DNA of 49,893 nt, from assembly GCA_012513065.1 (NCBI GenBank), contig JAAZCX010000006.1:1-49893 (forward strand), given 5' to 3'. Position 1 is the stretch's first letter, and each line of letters opens with the position of its first letter. Of the stretch, positions 17,291 through 26,741 are shown in pieces. The stretch comes from Clostridiaceae bacterium. Lineage in GTDB: Bacteria; Bacillota; Clostridia; TANB77; CAG-508. The notes under the pieces are model-generated. The model saw only the letters and a list, made by a program, of their open reading frames with translations, ran no database searches and was not told the DNA's origin. Made by a program: the position numbers and the translations under genes.

Positions 17291-18235
17291 TTAGATTCTT
17301 AATTTTTTTATTATTTTAATTTCTTTATATAATTTTTCTTTAACATCTTGTCTTAGAATAATAGCTTCTCTATATTCATCTAATACAGTTTGATAATTTT
17401 CAAAGGTTTCACCATGTTTGAAAAGCATTTTCATTCCTTCTCTATAGTAATTTTTATCTTTATCTTTTTTTGCTTTTTGACTTTTTAAATCATATTTTTC
17501 AATTTTCTCTAAACGATCAATTTGTTCATATAGAAAATCTATGTATTCCATTACACAACTAATTTCATAAAGTGTATCATCTATAACAACTTTAAATAGA
17601 GATTTTAGTACTTTAGAATTAATTTTTCCTACCCTACAATTTTCATTTAATGCATCTAAAGCAACTGTTTTAATATATTCTGCTGGAACAGCATCTCTGA
17701 TTAATTCCTTTAAAGTTTCAGAAATGTTAATATGTGTTACATATTGCCTTTTAGTAACAATAGCATCATATTCATCTGCAACTCTAATAATTTGTGCAAC
17801 ATATGGTATATCTTTTTTTCTTAAACCTTGTGGGTAACCAGAACCGTTTAAAGCTTCATGATGATATAATGCACCATCTGCATATGGTCTTAATTTTAAA
17901 TCTTTCATACACATTTCATAACCAAAAGTAGTATGCTTTTTCATAATATCATATTCTTCTTTTGTTAAAGAACCAGGTTTATTTAAAACTTCTGGCGGAA
18001 TAAATAATTTTCCTATATCATGTAAATATCCACAAATTGTAGCATGTATAGTAAATACTTTTTTACAATGTAAATATTCACAAATACGACATACTAAGTT
18101 TGCTACATTTTCACTGTGTCTTCTTGTAAAAACATCCATTCTGTCAAGCATAGAAAGTTGATATTTCATAATAGCATCTAAATTATAAGATTTTAGATTT
18201 GTTGAACTATAAAAATCTATTTTTTCATTAGTCAT
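17291..18235 (-). CDS. HD-GYP domain phosphodiesterase-like protein
   Basis: A 314-residue cytoplasmic protein. HD-GYP motifs are RRHSENVANLV, GYLHDIGKLFIPPEVLNKPG, HTTFGYEMC, YHHEALNGSGYPQGL and RVADEYDAIV. The metal-binding HD pair and the NGSGYP loop are intact, so c-di-GMP hydrolysis is plausible. No receiver, GAF or GGDEF module is attached. The C-terminal 130 residues are mostly charged and helical (EKIEKYDLKSQKAKKDKDK), and I do not recognise this part. It diverges from smc with its own promoter. Confidence 0.85.
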   Translation of the reverse strand: MTNEKIDFYSSTNLKSYNLDAIMKYQLSMLDRMDVFTRRHSENVANLVCRICEYLHCKKVFTIHATICGYLHDIGKLFIPPEVLNKPGSLTKEEYDIMKKHTTFGYEMCMKDLKLRPYADGALYHHEALNGSGYPQGLRKKDIPYVAQIIRVADEYDAIVTKRQYVTHINISETLKELIRDAVPAEYIKTVALDALNENCRVGKINSKVLKSLFKVVIDDTLYEISCVMEYIDFLYEQIDRLEKIEKYDLKSQKAKKDKDKNYYREGMKMLFKHGETFENYQTVLDEYREAIILRQDVKEKLYKEIKIIKKLRI

Positions 18236-18289
18236 AGATTATAACCTTTTATGATTTCTCATATTCCCTTCTTTTGTAATATCAATTTT

Positions 18290-18318
18290 ATAATAACATA
18301 GTAAAAATAAGAATGCAA
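18290..18318 (-). promoter_or_regulatory. Promoter of the HD-GYP gene
   Basis: On the minus strand, TTGCAT (18313-18318), a 17-bp spacer and TATTAT (18290-18295) lie 55 bp before the start codon. Confidence 0.6.
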
Positions 18319-18366
18319 GTAATAAGAAATTAATAGTTTAAACATATTAATAATAAGAGTTTTAAC

Positions 18367-18395
18367 TTGACAATAATGGTTTAAAAATATATAAT
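18367..18395 (+). promoter_or_regulatory. Perfect consensus sigma-A promoter of smc
   Basis: TTGACA (18367-18372), 17 bp and TATAAT (18390-18395): both hexamers match consensus exactly. Transcription should start about 40 bp before smc. Confidence 0.9.
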
Positions 18396-18443
18396 TCTAC
18401 TATTAAATAGCAAAAAAACGTAACAATAAAAGGATGGAAAAAC

Positions 18444-21400
18444 ATGTATTTAAAAAGATTAGAATTGCAAGGATTTAAATCTTTCGCAGAAAAAACAGTA
18501 TTAGAATTTAAACCAGGTATTACTTCTGTAATAGGACCAAATGGATCTGGGAAAAGTAATATATCAGATAGTATTCGTTGGGTATTAGGAGAACAAAGTA
18601 TGAAATCTTTAAGAGGTTCAAATTCTTCTGATATTATATTTGCAGGAACACAAAATAGAAAATCTTTAGGTTTTGCAGAGGCTTCTATTGTTATAGATAA
18701 CTCAGATGGAAAGTTACCAATTGAATATAATGAAGTGACAGTTACAAGAAAAATATATCGTAGTGGAGAAACAGGATATTTTATAAATAAAACACCATGT
18801 CGTCTAAAAGACATTTTAGAATTATTTATGGATACTGGAATTGGAAAAGATGGATATTCAATAATAGGACAAGGAAAGATTGATGAAATATTAAGCAACA
18901 AATCTGAAGATAGACGTCGTATATTTGAAGAAGCGGCAGGAATAGTAAAATATAGAACGAGAAAACAAGAATCAGAAAAAAAATTAGAACAAACAAAGTT
19001 AAATTTACTTCGTATCAATGATATTTTATCAGAAATAGAAGGAACAATAGAACCTTTAAAAATGCAATCAGAAAAGGCTAAAAAATTTCTTGATTTAAGA
19101 GAAGAACTAAAAGGAATAGAAGTAGGATTATTTTTATATAATATTGAAAATTATAAAGCAAAATTAGAAGAAATCATAAAAGATGAAGATATTATGCAAA
19201 ATCAATATGAAGCAGAAAATGACAAATTTGAAAAAATAAAAGAATTAAAAGAACAGTTAAAATTACAAGTAGAAGAAATGACAGAAAAAATAGAACAAAT
19301 GCAAAATATTGGTTTTGAAAGTACTAATAAAATAGAAAAAATTAATTCTGATATTAATGTTATGACAGAAAGACAAGAAAATAATAATACAAATAAAAAT
19401 AGATTTTCAGAAGAGATAGAAGAAGTTAAAATAAGAGTTAATGAATTAGAAGAAGAAAAAAAGCAAAAGCAAGACAAGAAAATCAATTTAAATCAAAATA
19501 GAGAAAAGTTTAAAAACGAACTTAACGAAAAACAAAAACAACTTGATGAAATAACAAAAAAATTATCAAACAAAGAGTTAGAAATAGAAGATAAAAAACA
19601 GAAAGTTGAACAAAACATAGATAAAAAATATGATATAGCTTCAGAAATAAATACACAAGATATTAATTTTGAAAACTTAGAAAAAAGACAAAAAGTAGTA
19701 AAACAAGAAACTCAAGCAACTATCTCAGAATTAGATGAAGCTCGTATGGAAAAACAAGAACTTTCAAAGGGATTTTATGATATTGAAAGTAAAAGAAATG
19801 AAGCATTAAAGAAAATCGAAGAAATAAAAGATAAAAGAGAAGAAGCTAGTAAAAAACAAAAAGAATTTGATGATAAAATCAATCATATACTTTTTGATAT
19901 TAGAATGAAAGATTCTAGACATAAATTTTTAGTAGAAACTGAAAAAGAAAAAGAAGGCTATATTAAAAGTGTAAAAAATCTACTTTTAGAATGTGAAAAA
20001 GATTCTAAATTAAAAAATGGAGTACATGGAGTTTTAGCAAATTTAATATCTACGCCAAAAGAATATGAAACAGCAATAGAAATGTGTTTAGGAGCAGCAC
20101 TTCAAAATGTAATTACAGAAACAGAGGATGATGCTAAAAAATTAATAGAATTTTTAAGAAAAGAAAGTTTAGGAAGAGCATCATTTTTACCTATTACTTC
20201 TGTAAAAGGAAAAAAAGTAGAAAATATTAAACAAGCAGGAATAAATGGAATAGTAGGAATTGCTTCAGATTTAGTAAAATACCAAAAGAAATATGAACAA
20301 ATCGTACTAAATTTATTAGGAAAAACAGTTGTTGTAGAAGATATGGATACAGCAATTACACTTAGTAAACAAAATAATTATTCATTTAGAATTGTTACGT
20401 TAAAAGGTGATTTAATTAATCCAAGTGGTGCAATTACAGGTGGTAGTGTAGCAACAAAGACTGTAAACATTTTAGGTAGAGGAAGAGAAATTGATGATTT
20501 AGTAAAACAAATCAAAAAATTGGAATTACAGAAAGAAGAAATTGAAAAACAAAAAGAAGAATATGAAAAATCTATAAAGTCTATATTAGAAAATTCTGAA
20601 GAATTTGAAAAGAATTTACAGGAAATAGATATAATATATGCAACAGAAAAACAAAAAATGGTTTCAATAGAAGAAAATATTTCTAAAATAGAAACAAGAT
20701 ATAACAAATTAAAAGAAGAATTAGTAAATATTGAAAATGAAAAGACAGAAAATAGAAAAATTAAAAAGCAAAAAGAAGAGGAAATATCAATACTAACAAA
20801 AGAAATAGAAGAATTGAATGCTATAATAGAAGAATTTGCAAAAACAAATAAAGATAATCAAACATATATTGATGATTTGAATTTTGACATTACAAATTTA
20901 AAAATTTCAGTTTCTTCTTTTGATGAAAGTAAAATATCTATTGACGAAATGATTGAAAGAATTGGTCAGGATATAGAAAATCAAAATATTAGTATACAAA
21001 ATAAAGAAACACAAATCAAAGCAATTGAAGAAGAAAATAAAAATATAGATGAATCTATAAACAACTTAAAACAAGAGATAGAGAATATTCAAAAAGATGT
21101 TTCTAATAGTTCACAAATAATTGAAGAGTTAAAACAATCTAGAACAGATAATAACGAGAAATTAACTAAGCTTGAAGAAGAAATTACTAATGAATTTAAA
21201 ACTTTGGAAGATTTAAAGGAACAATTAGTAAAATTAGATGTAAAAAAAGTTAAAATGGAGCAAGATATAGAACAAATTATAAACAATCTTTGGGAAGAAT
21301 ATGAAATAACTCCAAATAATGCTGAAGAATTTGAAAGACCAACTAATATTGCTATAGCACAAAAAGAAGTACATAAACTTCGTAATCAAATTAAAGAACT

Positions 21401-21998
21401 AGGAAGTATAAATGTAGATTCAATTGAAGAATATAGAAAAACTAAAGAACGTTATGATTTTATGAGTGAACAACGTCTTGATTTAGAAAATACAATTACA
21501 AAATTAAGAAAAATGATATCAGATATGACAGAAACAATGAAAGAGCAATTTGCTGAAAAATTTACAATTATAAATAAAAACTTTAATGAAGTATTTGTAG
21601 AATTATTTGGTGGAGGAAAAGCAGAGCTTATATTAGAAGATGAATCTAATATATTGGAATGTGGTATCGATATTAGAGTTCAACCAACAGGGAAAAAACT
21701 TCAAAATATGATGCTTTTATCTGGAGGAGAGAAAGCTTTCACTGCAATAGCATTATTATTTGCAATATTAAGAATAAATCCAGCACCTTTCTGTATATTA
21801 GATGAGATAGAAGCAGCACTTGATGATGTAAATGTTTATCGTTTTGCTGATTATCTAAAGAAATTTAGCCCAGATACACAATTTTTAGTAATAACTCATA
21901 GAAAAGGAACAATGGAAGCTGCAGATACAGTATATGGCGTTACGATGGAAGAAAATGGTATAAGTAAACTACTTTCAATGAAATTATCACAAAGATAA
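18444..21998 (+). CDS. smc: Chromosome segregation ATPase SMC
   Basis: A 1184-residue SMC of full family length. Residues 32-40 hold Walker A (GPNGSGKSN). A coiled-coil arm runs to about 510. The hinge (about 515-640) includes NGVHGVLANLI and a GGSVA glycine turn. A return coiled coil leads to the signature LSGGEKAFTAIALLFA from L1092 and Walker B FCILDEIEAALDD. It compacts and segregates the chromosome with ScpA/ScpB, which are not in this window. The SD AAAAGG lies just before ATG 18444. The usual rnc/ftsY neighbours are missing. Confidence 0.96.
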   Translation: MYLKRLELQGFKSFAEKTVLEFKPGITSVIGPNGSGKSNISDSIRWVLGEQSMKSLRGSNSSDIIFAGTQNRKSLGFAEASIVIDNSDGKLPIEYNEVTVTRKIYRSGETGYFINKTPCRLKDILELFMDTGIGKDGYSIIGQGKIDEILSNKSEDRRRIFEEAAGIVKYRTRKQESEKKLEQTKLNLLRINDILSEIEGTIEPLKMQSEKAKKFLDLREELKGIEVGLFLYNIENYKAKLEEIIKDEDIMQNQYEAENDKFEKIKELKEQLKLQVEEMTEKIEQMQNIGFESTNKIEKINSDINVMTERQENNNTNKNRFSEEIEEVKIRVNELEEEKKQKQDKKINLNQNREKFKNELNEKQKQLDEITKKLSNKELEIEDKKQKVEQNIDKKYDIASEINTQDINFENLEKRQKVVKQETQATISELDEARMEKQELSKGFYDIESKRNEALKKIEEIKDKREEASKKQKEFDDKINHILFDIRMKDSRHKFLVETEKEKEGYIKSVKNLLLECEKDSKLKNGVHGVLANLISTPKEYETAIEMCLGAALQNVITETEDDAKKLIEFLRKESLGRASFLPITSVKGKKVENIKQAGINGIVGIASDLVKYQKKYEQIVLNLLGKTVVVEDMDTAITLSKQNNYSFRIVTLKGDLINPSGAITGGSVATKTVNILGRGREIDDLVKQIKKLELQKEEIEKQKEEYEKSIKSILENSEEFEKNLQEIDIIYATEKQKMVSIEENISKIETRYNKLKEELVNIENEKTENRKIKKQKEEEISILTKEIEELNAIIEEFAKTNKDNQTYIDDLNFDITNLKISVSSFDESKISIDEMIERIGQDIENQNISIQNKETQIKAIEEENKNIDESINNLKQEIENIQKDVSNSSQIIEELKQSRTDNNEKLTKLEEEITNEFKTLEDLKEQLVKLDVKKVKMEQDIEQIINNLWEEYEITPNNAEEFERPTNIAIAQKEVHKLRNQIKELGSINVDSIEEYRKTKERYDFMSEQRLDLENTITKLRKMISDMTETMKEQFAEKFTIINKNFNEVFVELFGGGKAELILEDESNILECGIDIRVQPTGKKLQNMMLLSGGEKAFTAIALLFAILRINPAPFCILDEIEAALDDVNVYRFADYLKKFSPDTQFLVITHRKGTMEAADTVYGVTMEENGISKLLSMKLSQR

Positions 21999-22029
21999 TA
22001 TATTAATGTAAATAAAAAAATTAAATAAA

Positions 22030-22133
22030 TAAAACACTTTTCAAAATTAATAATTAAAAATCATAAAAGATGGACAAGTGCATATATATAAAATATGCAA
22101 ATGAATAATTATTAACAAAGGAGAGTGTTTTAT
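22030..22133 (+). promoter_or_regulatory. Leader with possible SD sequestration upstream of the Ca2+-ATPase gene
   Basis: Bases 22030-22041 (TAAAACACTTTT) can pair over 12 positions, two of them G-U, with 22121-22132, which contains the 3' half of the SD AAAGGAGAG (22117-22125). Between them a small hairpin TGCATAT/ATATGCA (about 22082-22102) is visible. Pairing would hide the ribosome site. Confidence 0.4.
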
Positions 22134-22134
22134 T

Positions 22135-24783
22135 ATGTGGCATACAAAAACTATACAAGAAATTGAAAATACCTTAAAGACAAATTTAAAAGAAGGAATA
22201 AATGATCAAGAAGCAAAAAAAAGATTAGAAAGTTTTGGAAAAAATAAATTAAATAATAAAAAGAAAGAAAATATATTTATAAAGTTTATAAAACAATTTA
22301 ATGATTTTATGATTATTATATTAATAATTGCTGCAATAATTTCAGCAATTGTTTCTAAATATAATGGAAGTAATGATTATATGGATTCAATAATTATAAT
22401 AGCAATAGTTATATTTAATAGTATTATTGGATTAATTCAAGAAACAAAAGCAGAGAAATCATTAGAAGCATTAAAGAAAATGACTGCACCACTTGCAAAA
22501 GTAAAAAGAAATGGTGAAACAATGTCAATTTCATCTGAAGAAGTTGTTCCTGGGGATATTATATTATTGGAAGCAGGAAATTATATACCTGCAGATGGTA
22601 GATTAATTTTATCATCAAATTTAAAAATAGAAGAATCAAGTTTAACCGGAGAAACAGTACCAAGTTTAAAAGATTCTAATATTGTATTAAAAAAAGAAGA
22701 AACAATTGGAGATATGATTAATATGGTTTTCTCTACTACAATTGTCGTAAATGGACATGGGGAAGCTATAGTAACTGAAACAGGAATGAACACAAAAGTT
22801 GGTAAAATCGCAAATATGATAATAGAAAATAAAGCACCACAAACTCCAATTCAAAACAAATTAGCAAAAGTGGGGAAACTATTAGGAATAGTATGTCTCG
22901 TTATATGTTTTGTTATTTTTGCAATTGGAATATTTAAGAAAATACCTATAATAGAAATGTTTATGACTTCAGTAGGACTTGCTGTTGCAGCAATTCCCGA
23001 AGGACTACCTGCAATTGTAACCATTGTCTTATCTATAGGAGTAACAAGGATGGCTAGAAAAAATGCAATTATTAGAAAATTGCCTGCAGTAGAAACTTTA
23101 GGAAGTAGTAATGTTATTTGTTCAGATAAAACAGGAACTCTAACCCAAAATAAAATGCAAGTAGTAGATAAATTTGTATTTAATGAAAAAAATGCTAAAG
23201 AATTAATAAAATATGGTTGTATGTGCAATGATTCACAAATTGAGTATAAAGAAGGAAATAAAGAAGTTATAGGCGAGCCCACAGAAAATGCACTGATAAA
23301 CTATGCATTAAAATATAATATAGATAAAAATAACTTATACAAAATAGAGGAGAGAATAAAAGACATTCCATTTGATTCAAATAGAAAAATGATGTCAACA
23401 ATTCATAAAAGTGAAAATGAATATTTAATAATAACTAAAGGAGCTCCAGAAGTCATAATACAAAAGTGTAAATACTATAAAAACGAAGAAAATATAATAT
23501 TAATGAATAATATTATAAAGGATAAAATAGAAGAAGAAAATTCAAAAATGGCCCAAAAAGCATTAAGAGTAATTGCTATTTGTTATAGAAAAATACAAAA
23601 ACAACAAAATATAAATATGGAAAGTATAGAACAAGATCTTATTTTTGTAGGTTTAGTAGGAATGATAGATCCTCCAAGAGAAGGAGTTAAAGAATCTATA
23701 TTAATATGTAAAAAAGCAGGAATAAAAACAGTAATGATAACAGGTGATCATATATTAACGGCAAAAGCAATAGCAAGTGAATTAGGAATATTAAAAGCAA
23801 GTGATAAAGCAATAACAGGGATAGAACTAGATAAAATTCCACAAAAAGAATTAGAAAAGGAAATTAAAAATTATTCTGTATTTGCTAGAGTAACACCAGA
23901 ACATAAAGTAAGAATAGTAAAAGCCTTTCAAAATAATGGATTAATAGTAGCAATGACAGGTGATGGAGTTAATGATGCACCTGCACTAAAAAAAGCAGAT
24001 ATAGGTATAGCAATGGGAAAAAATGGCACAGATGTTGCAAAAAATGCAGCAGATATGGTGCTTACTGATGATAATTTTATTACTATTGTTGAAGCAGTAA
24101 AAGAAGGAAGAAATATATATGATAATATAAGAAAAGCTATACATTTTTTAATTTCAACAAATATAGGAGAAATTGTAACAATATTTATGGGAATTATATT
24201 AGGATTAAAATCTCCATTACTTGCAATACAACTTCTTTGGATAAATTTAGTAACAGATTCATTACCAGCAATTGCACTAGGATTAGAAAGTCCGGAACTA
24301 AATATTATGAATCGAAAACCTATTGATTCAAAAAAAGGATTATTTTCTGATGGATTATGGAACAAAATATTTATTGAAGGAACAATGATAGGAATGTTTA
24401 CCCTTTTTGCATTTAGCCTTGGTAATAATTTATATGGTTTAGAAGTAGGAAGAACTATGGCATTCGTATCTTTAGGATTATTAGAACTTGTACACAGTTT
24501 TAACATAAAAAGTGAAGAAAGTATCTTTAAAAATAAAATATATGAAAATAAATATTTAATAGCAGCTTTTATTTTAGGTACATTAATGCAAGTGAGTGTA
24601 GTTGTTATAAAACCAATTGCAGATGTATTTAAATTAATTCCTTTAACTTTTACACAATGGATATACACAATTAGTATTTCAATATTACCATTAATAGTTA
24701 TAGAAATACAAAAGAAGTTTAATGAATTAAAATTTGGAAAAAGAGTATATTTAAGAGATAAAAAATATGAAATCAAAACGTAA
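22135..24783 (+). CDS. P-type Ca2+-transporting ATPase (PMR1/SERCA-like)
   Basis: An 882-residue P2A-type ATPase that pumps cations, most likely Ca2+ outward. Visible are the cation-ATPase N-domain (WHTKTIQEIENTLKTN), the actuator SSLTGETVPS, PEGLPAIVTIVLSIG in TM4, the phosphorylation site D331 in SDKTGTLTQNKM, the nucleotide-domain KGAPEVI, and the hinge TGDGVNDAPALKKADIGIAMG. TM6 has NLVTDSLPAIALG. The 'PEGLP' and 'NLVTDSLPA' motifs are those of Ca2+ rather than heavy-metal pumps. It appears monocistronic, behind the structured leader. Confidence 0.9.
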   Translation: MWHTKTIQEIENTLKTNLKEGINDQEAKKRLESFGKNKLNNKKKENIFIKFIKQFNDFMIIILIIAAIISAIVSKYNGSNDYMDSIIIIAIVIFNSIIGLIQETKAEKSLEALKKMTAPLAKVKRNGETMSISSEEVVPGDIILLEAGNYIPADGRLILSSNLKIEESSLTGETVPSLKDSNIVLKKEETIGDMINMVFSTTIVVNGHGEAIVTETGMNTKVGKIANMIIENKAPQTPIQNKLAKVGKLLGIVCLVICFVIFAIGIFKKIPIIEMFMTSVGLAVAAIPEGLPAIVTIVLSIGVTRMARKNAIIRKLPAVETLGSSNVICSDKTGTLTQNKMQVVDKFVFNEKNAKELIKYGCMCNDSQIEYKEGNKEVIGEPTENALINYALKYNIDKNNLYKIEERIKDIPFDSNRKMMSTIHKSENEYLIITKGAPEVIIQKCKYYKNEENIILMNNIIKDKIEEENSKMAQKALRVIAICYRKIQKQQNINMESIEQDLIFVGLVGMIDPPREGVKESILICKKAGIKTVMITGDHILTAKAIASELGILKASDKAITGIELDKIPQKELEKEIKNYSVFARVTPEHKVRIVKAFQNNGLIVAMTGDGVNDAPALKKADIGIAMGKNGTDVAKNAADMVLTDDNFITIVEAVKEGRNIYDNIRKAIHFLISTNIGEIVTIFMGIILGLKSPLLAIQLLWINLVTDSLPAIALGLESPELNIMNRKPIDSKKGLFSDGLWNKIFIEGTMIGMFTLFAFSLGNNLYGLEVGRTMAFVSLGLLELVHSFNIKSEESIFKNKIYENKYLIAAFILGTLMQVSVVVIKPIADVFKLIPLTFTQWIYTISISILPLIVIEIQKKFNELKFGKRVYLRDKKYEIKT

Positions 24784-24900
24784 AAATGAGAAAAACTGGC
24801 TAAAATGGAAAAAAATAGAGATAAATACATGATAAATTAAAAAAATAAAGAAAAAAGAGAAAAAGAATTAATAAAAAATGCCCAAAACAGAATAGTTTAT

Positions 24901-24929
24901 TTGCAATTGTTTAAAATATGTAGTATAAT
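24901..24929 (+). promoter_or_regulatory. Sigma-A promoter of the M23 peptidase gene
   Basis: TTGCAA (24901-24906), a 17-bp spacer and TATAAT (24924-24929). A small palindrome, GTTGC GT GCAAC, follows near the predicted transcription start. Confidence 0.8.
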
Positions 24930-24969
24930 AGATATGTTGCGTGCAACAAAAAAAGGAGAGTGAGTATAT

Positions 24970-25956
24970 ATTTTAAACGTAAAAATAAAAGTAAGAAACT
25001 ACACAAAAGCTATAAAAAATTTATTAAAAATATTATTAATAGCATTTATATTAATTCTTGCTGTTATATTATTAAAATATAAACCAAGTTATAAAGTAAC
25101 TATTTCTAATAAAGAATTAGGTTATGTTACAAATAAAAAAGAATTTGAACAATTAATAAATGATAAAATTTTAAATCCAGATGAGATAAGTATAGCATAT
25201 GTCAATATAGAAGCTATGCCTGAATATCAATTTCAATTAATTGAAAGAGGAGAACAAACATCTGAAGAAGAAATATTTAATACAATTAGTGAAATGACAG
25301 TAAAAACCTATAAATTATATGCAATCACATTAAATAATGAAAAAACAACATATGTAAACTCAAGAGAAGAAGCTGAACAAACAATAGCTAAGATTAAAAC
25401 TGAACAAGCAAATAATTTAGATAAAATTGAAATAGGAATGCAAGAAATTTATACAAATAATATTAATGAATTAACAAATACAGTAGAAGTTGCTTCTGCT
25501 ATAAATAGTACGGAAAAAGAATTAACTAAAATTGTAGAAGAACAAGTAAAAATAAAATCAGCAACATTAGATGATGTTTATTTTTCTGTAAAACCAGTTA
25601 CAGGAACAATTACTTCTCGTTTTGGTGCTAATGAAAGTATTCGTGATCATACTCATAAAGGAATAGATATATCAGCACCAAATGGTACAACAATAAAAGC
25701 AGCAGCAGCCGGAAAAGTAACTTATTCAGGATGGATGGGTGGATACGGAAATTTAGTTATAATTTCACATTCAAATGGAATTCAAACATATTATGGACAT
25801 TGTAGTAAATTATATGTTTCTGTAGGAGATCAAGTAGATGCAGGAGAAAAAATTGCAGCAGTTGGATCTACAGGACAATCAACAGGTAACCATTTGCATT
25901 TTGAAATACGTAAAGATGGTGTACAAGTAAATCCACAAAAATATTTATATAAATAA
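24970..25956 (+). CDS. Membrane-anchored M23 (LytM) peptidase, possible AUU start
   Basis: Reading from 24970 gives 328 residues: a basic lead, one TM helix (about 18-33), a domain with YKVTISNKELGYVT and a Glu/Lys-rich helical spacer. A C-terminal LytM domain follows, with ITSRFGANESIRDHTHKGIDIS, YGNLVIISHSNGIQTYYGHC and HLHFEIRKDG carrying the zinc ligands. It would cut peptidoglycan cross-bridges or act as a sporulation or division LytM factor. The first ATG in this frame is 25216, but the TM and N-domain stay open upstream to a TGA at 24961. ATT at 24970 is the first sense codon well placed after AAAAGGAGAG (24951-24960). If the AUU start is wrong, a sequence error here is the alternative. 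Confidence 0.7.
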   Translation: MLNVKIKVRNYTKAIKNLLKILLIAFILILAVILLKYKPSYKVTISNKELGYVTNKKEFEQLINDKILNPDEISIAYVNIEAMPEYQFQLIERGEQTSEEEIFNTISEMTVKTYKLYAITLNNEKTTYVNSREEAEQTIAKIKTEQANNLDKIEIGMQEIYTNNINELTNTVEVASAINSTEKELTKIVEEQVKIKSATLDDVYFSVKPVTGTITSRFGANESIRDHTHKGIDISAPNGTTIKAAAAGKVTYSGWMGGYGNLVIISHSNGIQTYYGHCSKLYVSVGDQVDAGEKIAAVGSTGQSTGNHLHFEIRKDGVQVNPQKYLYK

Positions 25957-25959
25957 AAA

Positions 25960-25991
25960 TAAAACGACTAAGTTATGCTTAGTCGTTTTTT
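25960..25991 (+). terminator. Rho-independent terminator
   Basis: AAAACGACTAAG, a TTATG loop and CTTAGTCGTTTT followed by a T-run, directly after the M23 peptidase stop. Confidence 0.9.
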
Positions 25992-26176
25992 AGAAAATAA
26001 AAGGGGATATTTTTCTATATTAGTTGTAAGTAGAAAAGGGTAAAATCTATTTATCAACTACAAGTATAATATACAAATATAGTTTGTCCTTTGTGTGAAC
26101 AAACTGAGAAAATTTATAAATAATTTTGTAATTATTATATAAAATATTATAAGTAAAAATAATATAATATTTTATA

Positions 26177-26205
26177 TTGATTTTATTAATTTTAAAATAT
26201 ATAAT
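26177..26205 (+). promoter_or_regulatory. Sigma-A promoter for pilin-like protein and rnhB
   Basis: TTGATT (26177-26182), a 17-bp spacer and TATAAT (26200-26205). The remaining AT-rich bases between 25992 and 26177 show nothing I recognise. Confidence 0.7.
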
Positions 26206-26246
26206 TAACTTGCAGAAAATAGATGACAAAAATATAGGAGGAAAAG

Positions 26247-26726
26247 ATGAAAAATCAAAAAGGAATGAGCCATATAATGTTAATTATTTCAATAATAATA
26301 ATAGCAATTATTATAGCTTTAATTGTTATACTAATAAATAAAAATATTGAAAAAGGAAATATTGATAATTATCAAACAGATATGTTATTAATACAAGGAA
26401 AGATTAAAGTAATATCACAAGAAGCTACAATACAAGAAAAAGATGAATTGTTAAAAGGAAGAAAAATAGAAGAAAACTTAGAAGATGAACAAATAAAAAA
26501 ATTACTTGAAAATAAAATAATTTCAAAAGAAGAAACAAGTTTTTCAATGTATTATATTTTAGATAAATCAAATTTAGAAGAAATGGGATTACAATCTTTA
26601 AAATTAAAAGAAGGTTATTATCTTGTAAATTATAATACAGATGAAATAATTTATTGTAAAGGAATAGAAATTAATAATAATACATATTACAAATTATCTG
26701 AATTAAAACAACTTAATGTTTATTAA
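26247..26726 (+). CDS. Pilin-like single-TM protein of unknown function
   Basis: A 159-residue protein. It begins KNQKGMSHIMLIISIIIIAIII: a short charged head, Lys-Gly, then a hydrophobic helix, similar to the class III signal of type IV pilins. However the +5 Glu of true pilins is absent, since MSHIM follows the Gly. The rest alternates Lys/Glu-rich helices with a C-terminal beta region (KEGYYLVNYNTDEIIYCKGIE). No pilus genes are nearby. RBS is TAGGAGG. It lies 15 bp before rnhB and probably shares its mRNA. Confidence 0.6.
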   Translation: MKNQKGMSHIMLIISIIIIAIIIALIVILINKNIEKGNIDNYQTDMLLIQGKIKVISQEATIQEKDELLKGRKIEENLEDEQIKKLLENKIISKEETSFSMYYILDKSNLEEMGLQSLKLKEGYYLVNYNTDEIIYCKGIEINNNTYYKLSELKQLNVY

Positions 26727-26741
26727 TAGTAAGGAATAAAG

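Noticed and set aside
22000-22134. yybP-ykoY or other known metal riboswitch upstream of the Ca2+-ATPase
   Set aside because: The GGGGAGUAG-type conserved core is absent. Only the SD-pairing potential was kept.
23928-24830. 300-codon minus-strand ORF opposite the Ca2+-ATPase gene
   Set aside because: The plus strand has all P-type ATPase motifs here. The reverse product is Ile/Ser/Phe-rich and matches no family pattern.
24960-25077. GTG-started short frame at the M23 gene
   Set aside because: The GTG overlaps the SD itself, and the frame ends soon. The ATT-frame keeps the TM helix and downstream domains.
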